Part shown: piece after piece, positions 8,166 to 18,452 of the stretch
How positions within the stretch are numbered: position 1 is the first letter of the stretch
Layout: the number at the start of each line of letters is the position of its first letter
Source: Tritrichomonas foetus
Lineage: Eukaryota > Parabasalia > Tritrichomonadida > Tritrichomonadidae
Assembly: GCA_001839685.1 (NCBI GenBank)
Contig: MLAK01000292.1
Location: 6,125-45,916, forward strand
Direction of reading: 5' to 3'
DNA: 39,792 bases
Program-made: the position numbers and the translations under genes
The notes under the pieces: generated by a model
What the model was told of the DNA's origin: nothing
Database searches by the model: none
What the model saw: the letters and a program-made list of their open reading frames with translations, nothing else

Positions 8166-11078
8166 TTACTCATTCATCATTTTGATTTTCAGTTCAATTT
8201 CACGGATCAAGTCCTTTGATAATGTTGGATCTGATGCTCTGAGCTCGATAAATACCGATGAAACATCAACCTGAAGAAGACAAACAACTTCATGATTCTG
8301 TGTTGTTCTTGAATAAAGTGTTCGAGTTTGCTGATCACTTCCTTTAATAATTGCACTTCTCAGCACGTTAACAACAGTTTGTAAGATATCTCTTGGTTTT
8401 GCCTGTGTTACCGGTTTAAGTTTCTGGATGTGAGTAGCCGCTGCCGTTGCAGTTTCAATGTTTGCTGGATCACCAGGGAAGAGGAAGAATGAAGGGAAAA
8501 TAAGTAAGTTTGCTTCAAGTGTTTCAGCACCACTATCAGTTGGAACAAAAATTAATCTCACTTTTTGAGGAATTAGGATGTTTTGGAATTCAAGTGAGAT
8601 TTTATGTGTTGCTTTTTCACCAGAATTAATTATTTGGTTGTAAGAAGGTAAAGAAACAGGTTTTACATTCGTTGCTGGAACAGAAATATCAATTGCTGTC
8701 AGAACACTAAGTGAATTATTCAAAATAGATAAATCAATATCAAGTGTTGATGGTTTCTCACTTGAACAACTAAATTCAGTTGCATTGACAGTCATACATG
8801 AGTTTTCTCCCAATGTTTGAACTCTTGAATATGGCTTAGGTCCAGTAATTGGTGCAGCTGGAGGTGGTTTAGGTGGAGCAACCGGAATATTTGCTGGTTC
8901 ACCTTTTCTATGCCTGTGGCCGTGACCATGTCTTCCATGTCCATGACCACTTTTCTTGTTTGCATTTTGTTGTTGATTCTTCATCAGTTGTTCTTGAACA
9001 TAAGGCATAGGTCTAGGAAGTGCTTGTGCTTCTTCATCAGCAATAATTTGGGTGAGATCTACATTTGCAAGATCATTTGAAAGAACTGCAGGTCTTTTAG
9101 TTGCACTTGCAGGTTTGGCAATTCCTGCATTTTTATCTGTGCTAATTTTAAGGATTTTTGGTTTAGTTACCTGTCTTTGATGACGACTAGCTTGCTTTGA
9201 TTTCTTTCGTTCTTTCGTTGTAGAAGAGCCAGAACTTTTTCCAATTTCATTGGCAAGAGCTTCAGTTATAGATGAAGATCCAGCACTTTCGTCAACTGTT
9301 TCTTCTTCATCGTGGAAAATATCAATTGGCTCGTCTAATTCAGCTGGCCTTTCAAGTGGTTCGAAATCTTCTTGATATTCAGGAATAAGCATATCTTTTA
9401 ATTGTGTGACTGCTTGGCCTTCACGCGATTTTTTAATGATTTCGATTAAAGAACGTGTCAAAGAGGCTTGATCTTGAACTTCAGCATACGTAGATGCTTC
9501 GAAAAGTGGAAGTTGCTTATCAAATAAATTTTCAATTTCGATCATTTTTTCTTCACCTTCAGCTTTAAGGTAAAGTTTAAAGGCTGTTGAAATACAGCTT
9601 TCTTGAACACGTTCATCAGTTTCTGAAATTAGAGAGAAAATCACTTTCTCTATTTGGTTACTATTTGTTGCATACTCAGCAATGATATGAGAAGCTGCAA
9701 GTAAAAGGGAAGTTGCATCTTTATAAGCAACATTTTCAAAAAGTCCACCCATTTCTTCAACAAGGCGTTCGCGCGTATCTGGGACACGAAGGGCGAGATC
9801 GAGGAGTTGCTCGGAAAGTGTATCATAACAAGTGAATCCACCTTCTGCAACAAAATCCATTAAAATTGTGATATACCAATCAAAATCATTCACTAGATCA
9901 TAATCATTATTTGAACAGATGTCAATAACTCGTGCGAATATCTGATTCTTGAATAAGACTGATTTCGATTGCTTGAAATGGTCGAACATTTTTGCAACAA
10001 TACCATCAATTGTTTTAGTATTGGCCAAAGCTGCAAGCAAATCCAAAGCTAACAAGCGAGTACTTTCATCCGTGGAGTCGAGACATTTTGTAATAAGATC
10101 TTTATGCTGAGCAACTAATTTAGGTTGAATTTCGATAAGTTTGATGAAAAGTGATAAGCATAAGAACCTTAAATTAACATCTTCATGCTCAAGAAAAGAT
10201 TGCATACGATTCGTTGCATATGTCAATAAGATTGTGTTAGTAATTGGAATGTCAATAATTGTTCGAACACATTCAAACAAAACAGTGATTGATGATGTTG
10301 TTTCTAGAATTGTTGTAAAAGGTCCAATCAACTTTCGAGGAAGACGTGGCTCAACAGCAGAAAGCATTCTCATAATATAAATCAAACGAAGTGTAACCCA
10401 GTTCGATGTTGAGGCTTCTAACATTTTGTGGAATTTTGGAATTAATTGAACAAAGTTTTGAACGTTATGTGCACAAAGTTCAGACATAACTGTTAAAGCA
10501 GAAAAGACAACAGATGTATCAGCATCATCCAGACGAGAAAGCAATGTTGTAAATCCAGGTCGGAGTGCATCAGGATATTTCAAGCAGATGTGGTAGAATG
10601 TCATAATGGCCTTCTGTCGAACAACTGGTTTGGCTGCAGACATTAAAGCGATAACATCGTGGGCAATACTTTGAGAAAGGGCCAATGATAAATATGGTGG
10701 AAGGGATGTCAAGACTAAGGCTGATAAAAGCGGCTGAATAGATGTAAGATCACGTTCGATACGATTTGTGGCCATCAGAACAACATCGGAAGTTGATGTC
10801 CACATTTGTGCGGCGGCCGTATAAGCGATGCGTTTTGCGGAGAAAGAATCAAGTGACATGACTTCAAGGACACAGAATTCTGCCCAGGTTGTATCATGGC
10901 CACGAAGATTCAAGAAAATGACTTGTTGGACAATATCGATTTTATCTTCTGCTTTTCCATGGTTTATTTCATCTTGCATCTTTGCAACTAACTCAGCGAC
11001 ATAATTTTGCTCGTTGTTTGCGGCACGATTTTTAAGGTACGTTCGAATAACGTCGTTCAAGTTTCGCCCTGTGATCAT
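8166..11078 (-). CDS. AP3D1: AP-3 adaptor complex delta subunit (970 aa)
   Basis: This is the large delta adaptin of the AP-3 clathrin-associated adaptor, which sorts cargo from Golgi/endosomes to lysosome-like compartments. The first about 560 residues form the adaptin HEAT-repeat trunk and match delta-family landmarks: LIRTYLKN-type start, FLNLRGHDTTWAEF, EVMSLDSFSAKRIAY, PVVRQKAI near 150, KYPDALRPGF, SNWVTLRLIYI, AVEPRLPRKLI, DESTRLLALDLL and FDWYITIL. The trunk is followed by an acidic hinge (DEPIDIFHDEEE), a basic Ser-rich stretch, a His/Gly-rich run near 707-725 and a beta-rich C-terminal appendage. Length is close to other protist deltas. The stop codon overlaps TAAA. It diverges from the RING ligase gene. 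The delta (not gamma/alpha/epsilon) call rests on the trunk motifs and is secure. Confidence 0.95.
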   Translation of the reverse strand: MITGRNLNDVIRTYLKNRAANNEQNYVAELVAKMQDEINHGKAEDKIDIVQQVIFLNLRGHDTTWAEFCVLEVMSLDSFSAKRIAYTAAAQMWTSTSDVVLMATNRIERDLTSIQPLLSALVLTSLPPYLSLALSQSIAHDVIALMSAAKPVVRQKAIMTFYHICLKYPDALRPGFTTLLSRLDDADTSVVFSALTVMSELCAHNVQNFVQLIPKFHKMLEASTSNWVTLRLIYIMRMLSAVEPRLPRKLIGPFTTILETTSSITVLFECVRTIIDIPITNTILLTYATNRMQSFLEHEDVNLRFLCLSLFIKLIEIQPKLVAQHKDLITKCLDSTDESTRLLALDLLAALANTKTIDGIVAKMFDHFKQSKSVLFKNQIFARVIDICSNNDYDLVNDFDWYITILMDFVAEGGFTCYDTLSEQLLDLALRVPDTRERLVEEMGGLFENVAYKDATSLLLAASHIIAEYATNSNQIEKVIFSLISETDERVQESCISTAFKLYLKAEGEEKMIEIENLFDKQLPLFEASTYAEVQDQASLTRSLIEIIKKSREGQAVTQLKDMLIPEYQEDFEPLERPAELDEPIDIFHDEEETVDESAGSSSITEALANEIGKSSGSSTTKERKKSKQASRHQRQVTKPKILKISTDKNAGIAKPASATKRPAVLSNDLANVDLTQIIADEEAQALPRPMPYVQEQLMKNQQQNANKKSGHGHGRHGHGHRHRKGEPANIPVAPPKPPPAAPITGPKPYSRVQTLGENSCMTVNATEFSCSSEKPSTLDIDLSILNNSLSVLTAIDISVPATNVKPVSLPSYNQIINSGEKATHKISLEFQNILIPQKVRLIFVPTDSGAETLEANLLIFPSFFLFPGDPANIETATAAATHIQKLKPVTQAKPRDILQTVVNVLRSAIIKGSDQQTRTLYSRTTQNHEVVCLLQVDVSSVFIELRASDPTLSKDLIREIELKIKMMNE

Positions 11079-11383
11079 GATTTTTTACTTTTGTTCAATT
11101 GACCTTAACCACTATGAAATTGACCTTTAACAGTATATTTTTCAATGGATAGGTTAAATTATCAAACAATTTTTGACCTGATAGTAGCTGATTTTCACTT
11201 TTTAAAAAGATATCATTGAAGGGGAAAATTATTGACCATTATCTTTCAAAATTTTCAATCGCGATTCACAGAATCTTTCACACGATAAATTTACAGAAGA
11301 TTACAAAATCAATTCAATGGAAAACGATCAAAAATTATTTAAATCTAACAGTATTTCAGTAAAAATAACAGGTAGTCCTGAAG
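11079..11383. promoter_or_regulatory. Divergent promoter region with repeated TTGACC
   Basis: The 305-bp spacer separates the starts of AP-3 delta (-) and the RING ligase (+), so it should hold both promoters. TTGACCT occurs on the plus strand at about 11099, 11120 and 11173, with a related TTGACC near 11233. Four copies of a GC-containing hexamer in such AT-rich DNA suggest a transcription-factor site nearer the AP-3 delta start. Function is inferred from clustering only. Confidence 0.4.
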
Positions 11384-12823
11384 ATGTTTTTTCTTTTTAT
11401 ATCATGCGTTTTAGCAACATCTCTTAAGGAAGATTTAACATTCGAAGGCAAAGGATACGTCATCCATACCAACCAAACCAAAATAAACATGAACATAACA
11501 GACTTTCATATGACCATTTCGAAGGGCAAATCCGTTCTCGATCAAACTGTTTACACATGTTCGCTTGATTTTTTTTGGAACAACCAATACGAAGCCGATA
11601 CAAAATATGAATTATTTGGTCTCGAATATGACAACATCACTCGAAACTTCTTCTTTTTCCGAGATACAACGCACAATAAATTGAACAAGTCGATTTACTA
11701 TTTGAATGACCTGATTAAGCTTCACAAAAAAGATAATATTCATGAAGTCATTCATGAAATCATTCAAGAAAATTTCATGCCAGTTGTTTTGACATTTAAC
11801 ATATCAGACCAAAAATCAAATTCGTCGGTTTTTGCAATTGATAAGCACCTCCATGGATTCTTTACTATGATGAATATTACATTATTGAATTTGGATGGTG
11901 AAATGTTTGATATGGTTTCATATGTTGGTGAAGGTCGAACATTTGGCGTCATTTTGGCTATCTGTATTGCTGCAAATGTTTATGCCTGGTATTCAATTCA
12001 GCTTCGGTATGGCTCCAAAGCTTTATTAGCCCAATTATCTGAGCATTCATTATTGTTACATATTGGGTATGATTTTAGTTTGATTTTTTTCACGCTAGAC
12101 ATGTCAATGCTTTCCCAGTATTTTACCACATTATATCTTTTATTGTTTTTCGTTATGATTCTTGTTTATTTTATTATTCAAATGCAAGTTCTCGCTGTCG
12201 TATGGGCTGCTAACCATTCTATTGGTGAAAATGATCCAACAAGAGAAATTCAAATGGCCCTGATGTTTTTCTTTATGGAGGTTTCAATTATTATTACAAT
12301 ATCATCGTCAACTTCAACAATTATTTTCCAGTATCCATTTCCATGTATAATTTTCTTATATACACCATTTATTCCCCAAATTTATCATTCTGTGAAAAAT
12401 CCAAGAAGAATGAGAAATAATTACATTTTTGTAACGATTGTATACTTGACACGCCTCGTTCCATTATTGTATTTTACATTTTATAAAAGAAATATAATGA
12501 GAACAAGCAGTCCAATTATAGGAATTATTACATTTGTTTTTTTAACTGTTCAAGTTTTGATAGTTTATTTACAAAATTGGATTGGCGGCGACTTTTTCTT
12601 ACCTAAGAAACTTCGCCAACAAGCGTTTAATTACAGTTCTATGAGAGATATGAATCATGATGAATGCTCCATTTGTTTGTCGCAAATTGAAGCAGATGAT
12701 CCAACAATGACACCACCATGTGGTCATACTTTCCATAGAGCTTGTTTACACAGATGGATGGACGAAGAACTCATTTGTCCAGTTTGCAGATCTCCTCTTC
12801 CAGTTGATGCAGAAGATGTCTAA
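11384..12823 (+). CDS. Seven-pass membrane RING-H2 E3 ubiquitin ligase, Tul1-like (479 aa)
   Basis: A short hydrophobic signal sequence (MFFLFISCVLATS) starts a luminal domain of about 170 residues with NxS/T sites. About seven hydrophobic helices follow between roughly 185 and 405, including a very hydrophobic LYLLLFFVMILVYFII. A cytosolic RING-H2 closes the protein: C428, C431, C446, H448, H451, C454, C465, C468. This order matches yeast Tul1 and plant/fungal relatives, Golgi or endosomal E3 ligases that ubiquitinate membrane proteins for degradation or multivesicular-body sorting. All eight zinc ligands are present, so it is probably active. The luminal part is shorter than in Tul1. The TAA stop overlaps TAAA. 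It converges on the sphingolipid synthase gene. Confidence 0.88.
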   Translation: MFFLFISCVLATSLKEDLTFEGKGYVIHTNQTKINMNITDFHMTISKGKSVLDQTVYTCSLDFFWNNQYEADTKYELFGLEYDNITRNFFFFRDTTHNKLNKSIYYLNDLIKLHKKDNIHEVIHEIIQENFMPVVLTFNISDQKSNSSVFAIDKHLHGFFTMMNITLLNLDGEMFDMVSYVGEGRTFGVILAICIAANVYAWYSIQLRYGSKALLAQLSEHSLLLHIGYDFSLIFFTLDMSMLSQYFTTLYLLLFFVMILVYFIIQMQVLAVVWAANHSIGENDPTREIQMALMFFFMEVSIIITISSSTSTIIFQYPFPCIIFLYTPFIPQIYHSVKNPRRMRNNYIFVTIVYLTRLVPLLYFTFYKRNIMRTSSPIIGIITFVFLTVQVLIVYLQNWIGGDFFLPKKLRQQAFNYSSMRDMNHDECSICLSQIEADDPTMTPPCGHTFHRACLHRWMDEELICPVCRSPLPVDAEDV

Positions 12824-13152
12824 ATTTAGGCTAACACTTCCACCATTTATATGCAATATAATAAATTCAAGAAAATCTATCACAATATCATGAAAAGAAG
12901 AAATGAAAAAGAACACTTTATGTGATATAGTTTTAAAAATTGATGATTGTACTTCAAGCTGAAATATAGAATAGATTAGAGCTTACAAAGCATTATTATT
13001 CTAATTTTAAATTTGTTTGTAAAACTTTATTAAAATTACAAAAAAACAAATCTATTTAGTTTTTGCGATAGTATATTTTTTATTGATAGATTTTAAGTAT
13101 AAAGTATAAATAACAAAACACACACAAAGTGCTGTGAGTTATCAAGTTATAA
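12824..13152. other. Convergent 3' spacer, nothing recognised
   Basis: The spacer lies between the stop codons of two convergent genes. It is AT-rich with A/T runs and AATAAA-like hexamers on both strands; no gene or repeat is seen. Confidence 0.6.
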
Positions 13153-15060
13153 CTAGAGTTCATTTGTAATACTCCCCGTTTGAACAACAGGAACTGGTCT
13201 TTCTTCCAACCATCTGATGACTTTGACTGCAATGTTATCATCTGGAGATGGTGGTTTTTCAGCACAAACCTGTAAAGCAACATAAAGGTCCCAAAGTATT
13301 TCTGGGAGAAGGAAGCCAAACCAAACATCGATCGAATAGTGGTTTTTAGCCAATATGATGTATCCCATTGCAGTTAAAGTTAGAGTAATCATTGTGGCAC
13401 ATAATAGAGTATTGAATGGCCTTGGCACACATCTTCGAAGGACATCAACACAAGTTCTGGTTCCAATCCATAAAAACATTGTATGACCAGATACAATTAA
13501 ATCACCACATTGTGGATATTTCAAGAACATTCCGAGACCAAGTAGCCAGGAAAATGCAATTTTTACTGGATTTCCCTCTTTAAACATTTTTTCAAAGTTC
13601 TTGTCAGCACAAGGACAGTTTGCTGAGCCTGCGCATGGTGCAGGAAGGCCAGTAATGACAAAAGAGATAGCTCTGACTTCTGCAAGGATACAATAAATAA
13701 AAAATGATCTTCTAACATTATACATTTCAGGATACTTGAACAAGGTTGCAAATAAATTGATGACAATGAACAGAACAGCAATATTAGAATACTGGAACGA
13801 TCCATAGCTAGGCGATGTTCTCAACGCATTATCAATATGGAATTTCTCGTGAAAGAAATCTGGCAATGCTGTAACAAACGGCATCCTCTGGGCAGCCAGT
13901 GCATTGAAAAGCACCATCATTACCAAGGAAATCGCAAGGAAAACAGCTAAGAATAAATCTTGTTTTTGGAAAGATAATAAATTGAAAGGGAAAATCCATT
14001 TGCTTGTGTTAATGAAATGATATTCTGATTGTCTTTCTTGATCTTCATTTGTTGTTGTTCGATTGCATTCATTTGAAGAGCATGAAGACAAAAGTTTCGT
14101 AATTCCATAGATGATTGCCACAAATCCAGGTAACGATAACAAAAATATATTCAAATAATCCATTATGTTATTTTCAATGTACCACAATAAGCTTACTGGT
14201 ATTTTAACGAGAGAAATGAAAATAACAAATCTATTCATTGATGAAAAAGTGTATGGTTTCTTCATCCAAACGAAAGCAATTGAAAATAAAGACGTTAAAA
14301 TCACAAAACAAATCGAAATTATTGGATCTACATTTGTTTGGCCAAGTGCACTCACAATTCCAGGTGTCGCCGCTTGAATTAAGGGCAAAAATGAAATATA
14401 TTGTTCAAATTCGACATACGAATAATGAATTTGACATTGGTCATTTTTTCTCTGTTGAGGTTTGGAATTATATAATGATATGCTTGTAAACATTGCCCAA
14501 GCCCAAAATAATGCTGTAAAAAGAGAGAATAAAAACATTGGAGCTGCACTGAGGCTTGTTGTAAGTTTCATTAAAAAGGCACCAATATTATATCCGATTA
14601 TGATAGTTGGAAGCGGTAAAACCAATCTGTGAAAGAGTACCCATAAACTTAGTTTGTTTTTATTTTGCGTAAATCCTTGTTTGCATCGACATGCGAGGGA
14701 AATTGCGTATCCGACTATTAATAATATTGAGAGCATGATTGTGGACATTACTACATATGGAATTAGCGTATTTTGAAATAACGATGGTGATAACGAAAGT
14801 ATATCCAAGCACCAGTTTACAAATGAAGCTGTTGTGTTTTTTTCGATTCCAGCTGGCGGAATAATCATAGCACTCGAAATAATCATCATTAGAAACATTT
14901 CGATCTTTTGTATCATGTAAAATGATTTGCTCGTAAATTCGATATATGGAAGTTCGGCTGAATAGACTTCGTAAATGTCATTTCCTTGAAAAGCAACTCC
15001 AACTGATGTAAGTGGTTCCAAATTGCCTATTTCTTCCTCAACATGTTCATCAACTTCCAT
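13153..15060 (-). CDS. Sphingomyelin-synthase-family phosphotransferase with N-terminal multi-pass extension (635 aa)
   Basis: The C-terminal half has the four signatures of the sphingomyelin synthase/PAP2_C family: ALPD near 396 (D1), RRSFFIYCILAEVR near 448 (D2), CGDLIVSGHT near 517-526 (D3) and NHYSID near 571 (D4). The two catalytic histidines and the aspartate are therefore present. Such enzymes move a phospho-headgroup onto ceramide in Golgi or plasma membrane; the headgroup (choline, ethanolamine or inositol) cannot be read from the motifs. Trichomonads use inositol phosphoceramide anchors, so that product is worth considering. Residues about 40-335 form an additional bundle of about eight membrane helices that ordinary synthases lack and that resembles the start of the cyclase-like protein at 28562-33610. 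Family length is usually 350-450. The ATG at 15060 is preceded by TCACTG, resembling a trichomonad initiator element. Confidence 0.9.
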   Translation of the reverse strand: MEVDEHVEEEIGNLEPLTSVGVAFQGNDIYEVYSAELPYIEFTSKSFYMIQKIEMFLMMIISSAMIIPPAGIEKNTTASFVNWCLDILSLSPSLFQNTLIPYVVMSTIMLSILLIVGYAISLACRCKQGFTQNKNKLSLWVLFHRLVLPLPTIIIGYNIGAFLMKLTTSLSAAPMFLFSLFTALFWAWAMFTSISLYNSKPQQRKNDQCQIHYSYVEFEQYISFLPLIQAATPGIVSALGQTNVDPIISICFVILTSLFSIAFVWMKKPYTFSSMNRFVIFISLVKIPVSLLWYIENNIMDYLNIFLLSLPGFVAIIYGITKLLSSCSSNECNRTTTNEDQERQSEYHFINTSKWIFPFNLLSFQKQDLFLAVFLAISLVMMVLFNALAAQRMPFVTALPDFFHEKFHIDNALRTSPSYGSFQYSNIAVLFIVINLFATLFKYPEMYNVRRSFFIYCILAEVRAISFVITGLPAPCAGSANCPCADKNFEKMFKEGNPVKIAFSWLLGLGMFLKYPQCGDLIVSGHTMFLWIGTRTCVDVLRRCVPRPFNTLLCATMITLTLTAMGYIILAKNHYSIDVWFGFLLPEILWDLYVALQVCAEKPPSPDDNIAVKVIRWLEERPVPVVQTGSITNEL

Positions 15061-15911
15061 CAGTGAGTAATAATAATAAAGGTAATATGATATATTGAAA
15101 ATGGTATTTTTTTCAAATAGATTTCTTTGACGATATTAGTTTAATGTTACTCAATTTTGTGTCATACGATCAGTATTTCATTTAAAAATATTGAATGGGC
15201 CACTCAATAGATAAAATGATTGACATTCCTTATTGCGGATTTTTCTTTGATTTAGTCTAAAGAAACTCTTTGATATGACAGCTAATAGCGATTAAATTTT
15301 TCTAAAGAACTTCAATAGAATTTTGTAAGCGATCATCCTATGATTAATCAAACAAAAAGTGAAAATTCAATACTTTATTCCAATCGAGATTCGCAAAAAT
15401 AAAAAGCGTTTTTCCTTTCGATCATGCGAAAAAATAACGAAGAACTTGAGAAGTATTGTTTGACATACTCTGGGTTTTTATATATTTAAGTATGATAACA
15501 GCCAAGACACTTCCATCAATTTCCGTCATTATCGTTTTTTTTTTATGAACAAAAAACTGATCATCGATTTTATTTTCCCTAATTGTTTGTCCCTTAGAAT
15601 ATTAAAGCTAATATTTATATAAAGAAATGTCCATGAGGAACGAATAACAAGATGTTCCAATATTTTTTTATTTTTTTCACAATGTGCAGTTTGCTTGTGA
15701 AGAAAAGAATATTCTTGTTTTTTATATAAAATTTATGAACTAGGTCTATATGATAACAAGAAATAGTGAATAGATTCTAGATTTTTTTTCGTTAATTATT
15801 TTGTTGCTAATAACTTTATCTCTTGCTCGAGATAACAGTAACACGATCATTAATAAAGCATTTAATTGTTGTTTTAGCCATTTCTCCCTAAAAATACCTG
15901 ACTGGTGACGC

Positions 15912-15942
<31 letters not shown>

Positions 15943-15950
15943 TTTTTTTT
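15912..15950. repeat. T tract (39 bp, one C)
   Basis: Eleven T, one C, then 27 T. It resembles the tracts at 41-83 and, in opposite sense, 25846-25868. No poly(A)-tailed element body is recognisable beside it. Confidence 0.9.
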
Positions 15951-15969
15951 GAGTTCATTATTTAATCAC

Positions 15970-16209
15970 ATGCGCATGCAGAGTTTCTCACCTGAAAATT
16001 ATGATGTAAATATTGTGAGGAAAGGTTCTATCAACAAAAACACAGATTTCAATGAATTTTATTTTAGCCTAGGTTCATTCACCAATGCTCATGGAAAGCA
16101 TTTCCTTTTTTGTCCTCACAGCCAATGCACAGAGTTTAAAAGAAAGTTCACTCATCTAGAAGACTCAAAAGACGAAATGTTTTTTTGTAAAAAGAGTTGT
16201 CATGATTAA
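15970..16209 (+). CDS. Doubtful small Cys/His-containing ORF (79 aa)
   Basis: The first in-frame ATG is at 15970 (MRMQSFSPEN). The frame ends in a cluster with CPHSQCTEF and FFCKKSCHD, two Cx(4)C/CxxxxC-like pairs plus histidines, so a small zinc-binding fold is conceivable. The amino-acid composition is more protein-like than most frames in this spacer. It starts 20 bp after a 39-bp T tract, which is odd for a promoter. I do not recognise a family. It may be a decayed gene fragment. Confidence 0.3.
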   Translation: MRMQSFSPENYDVNIVRKGSINKNTDFNEFYFSLGSFTNAHGKHFLFCPHSQCTEFKRKFTHLEDSKDEMFFCKKSCHD

Positions 16210-16499
16210 TTCTATTTGGTGATGTCACAATTCTAAACATTTTTTCTCGAAAAGAACCATCATCTTTCGACAATTATTATTTTTTCAATCTTATTGGAAA
16301 ACCCAAATTTGCAGAGCCTGAGAAAACTCTCCTTATCGATTCACTAGCTTGATTGGGCTAAATATAACCTTGTGCAGACAAATTTACAGTCAAAAATTCA
16401 ATCTGTATCAAAATATCACTTTCAAAAAAATAAAAACTGAAAGCCAATAGAAGAATTTAAAAAAGACCAGTGAATACTCACCAATTAAATATAAATAAG

Positions 16500-16697
16500 A
16501 TGGTATTTTTCAATCATGAACCTGCAGATTTATTATTCGAGTCAAATAATTCATTTCGTACTTTAGTTCTCCATTTATCAATTGAAAAAGTGAGCAATTG
16601 ATCATATACTGCCAATTTTGAATTTCATCTGAATTTATCTGTCAAATATAATGATATCAGACAAATTGAATACACAATTGATGAATTGTATCGCTAA
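16500..16697 (+). pseudogene. Decayed coding sequence with in-frame stop
   Basis: A plus-strand frame opens at an ATG (MVFFNHEPADLLFESNNS) and stays open across 65 codons except for one TGA at codon 34, after which SYTANFEFHLNLSVKYND continues in the same frame. More protein-like segments in shifting frames follow to about 17100. This looks like an old gene broken by stops and frameshifts rather than random spacer. No family is recognised. No splice-like GTATGT...ACTAACACAG arrangement is present that would explain the break as an intron. Confidence 0.35.
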
Positions 16698-18452
16698 AAA
16701 TTGAATATACTGTGAAAATACCTAAATAACCTAAGAAATCTTTTGACTGCCGGCAGTCCACTCAAACTTGTCATAAGGCCAATCTCAATTTTATAAATTT
16801 TGTTCGACAGGTATTTTGGCTTTCCATAAAACTTTTTTTTTCCTTCAACAGTCTAAAAGAAGACAATGATTGAAGAGAAATTGTGCCACTCCTTTTAGAA
16901 ATTGATTACCGTCAAACTTTTGAAGGATAAATGTGTGCCATTCTAGGCAATTTTATTCGAATATCTGTCGGTATCCTCCTTGAAGAAAGATGAAATATTT
17001 TTCATGGGCAAAAAATTATTCTTTGCCATTTGGGCAAATATGATAAAATGATGGATAACTTCCAAAAGTTCAATTAAAAATTAATTCCATAAGAATTTAT
17101 CAAAGATTTGTATGGAAAAAATAACAAAAAACGCAAATCATCAAAAAAAATCGATTTATTTTCCAAATATATGAAAAAGCTACTTTATTAGCACTTTAGG
17201 TACATTGTTTTAGAAAGGTTTCGAAGGAGAAAAAAATCAAAGATCGAAGAGGAAAAAAAAATTATATATAATATTTCCACAAAGACGGCCAAAACTATGT
17301 TATTGCATTCATCAATTTATTTAAATCTATATCTGGACTTATAAAACGTTTTCAAAGCATGATATATATATTCCAAAATTTTTTTGGTGATCAAATTACT
17401 TTTCCTTTTCCTGTGGATTCCTGAAATCTCCCTAAATCTAACTATACACATCTTCAAAAAATCTGATGACCGTTTATTTCATTTTTTAGTTCGGCATTTC
17501 AATTTAGTGACACAATCACTTTTCTCAAATCTTGTTTCTGCAGCATGGAGTTTAATTTTTTATCTTCCAAAAAAGAAAACAACAAGTTAAGCTGACAAAT
17601 GTGCTTCATTCCAAGTTTTTGAATTTTTAAGAAAGATTTTTCTTTCCATTTTTCCAAAAATTTCCGTCCTTGTCATGGAAACTCAAGTTATTCGAGATTT
17701 TTAATGATTTCCTTTCAAATGAAGGCGATATTCAATGTTTTTATGTTTTTCAATCAATGTGATTTTCAAAAATAGGATATTTTTATTTTTTTATTCGAAG
17801 AAAAAGAACTAGTTTTAGTTTATTTATTCTCTTTAGTTGACAATATTTCATAATCACATTTTTGATGGAGTTTTTGAACAAAAAGAAACGCTCGATTACG
17901 AAAACGGTTACCGAACATATTTATCAGAATTTTTTCGTCTTTTCTATCAAAGTGATTCTTCTCCATGAAAGCTTTTCGATTTATGAGATAAGAAATCATT
18001 TTTCATATAATTCTCATTATTTATGATTTACTCATCCATCATTACATTTATGAAATTTCTTAATGTGCTCAAAAGCTCTTCCATATTCAGCCAGCGTAAA
18101 GTCATTTTAACAGCTTTCGATATTTTTCAGAGCTGAGCCTAAACAGAGTTTGACAATATTTGAATTTATATTGATCAACATCATTTTCAAAAATTCAATT
18201 CATCATGCCGATTTTTGGCATAAAAATGGGCAATTTTGATATTTAGTTTTGAATGTATTGAAAAACTCTACATAATTTTTCTCAATATCTACCGTATATT
18301 TTCTTTTACTTTCCTAATATTTTTTCATTTTCTTTCAGTTATAATTTTATTAATAAAGAAAATTAATTTTAGCGAAATATTGAAAAAGATAAACACCACA
18401 CAATATTTGTGAATTACATGCAATTTTTGTGAAGAACATACAATTGGGGCGA
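16698..18452. other. Long AT-rich spacer, partly coding-like debris
   Basis: There is no intact gene. Short stretches at about 16730-17090 and 17860-18025 read as protein-like for 30-55 codons and then hit stops, consistent with a decayed gene continuing from 16500. A frame of 68 codons at 17384-17590 is weak. No RNA gene is recognised. Confidence 0.5.

Larger units (their letters stand above)
15061..16499. other. AT-rich spacer with poly(T) tract
   Basis: This is 1.4 kb of mostly featureless AT-rich sequence upstream of the sphingolipid synthase. It holds a T tract at 15912-15950 interrupted by one C, immediately before the doubtful small frame at 15970-16209. No tRNA, rRNA or recognisable gene was found. 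Confidence 0.6.

Noticed and set aside
15746..15958. Minus-strand frame beginning with a poly-lysine run
   Set aside because: The lysines are the translation of the T tract at 15912-15950 and the rest is random-looking.
17384..17590. 68-codon plus-strand frame
   Set aside because: Protein-like only in patches; lies in decayed sequence and shows no conserved motif.
18429..18452. Eight extra codons upstream of the 127-aa orphan gene
   Set aside because: They begin at a GTG with no ATG; the first eukaryotic start is 18453.
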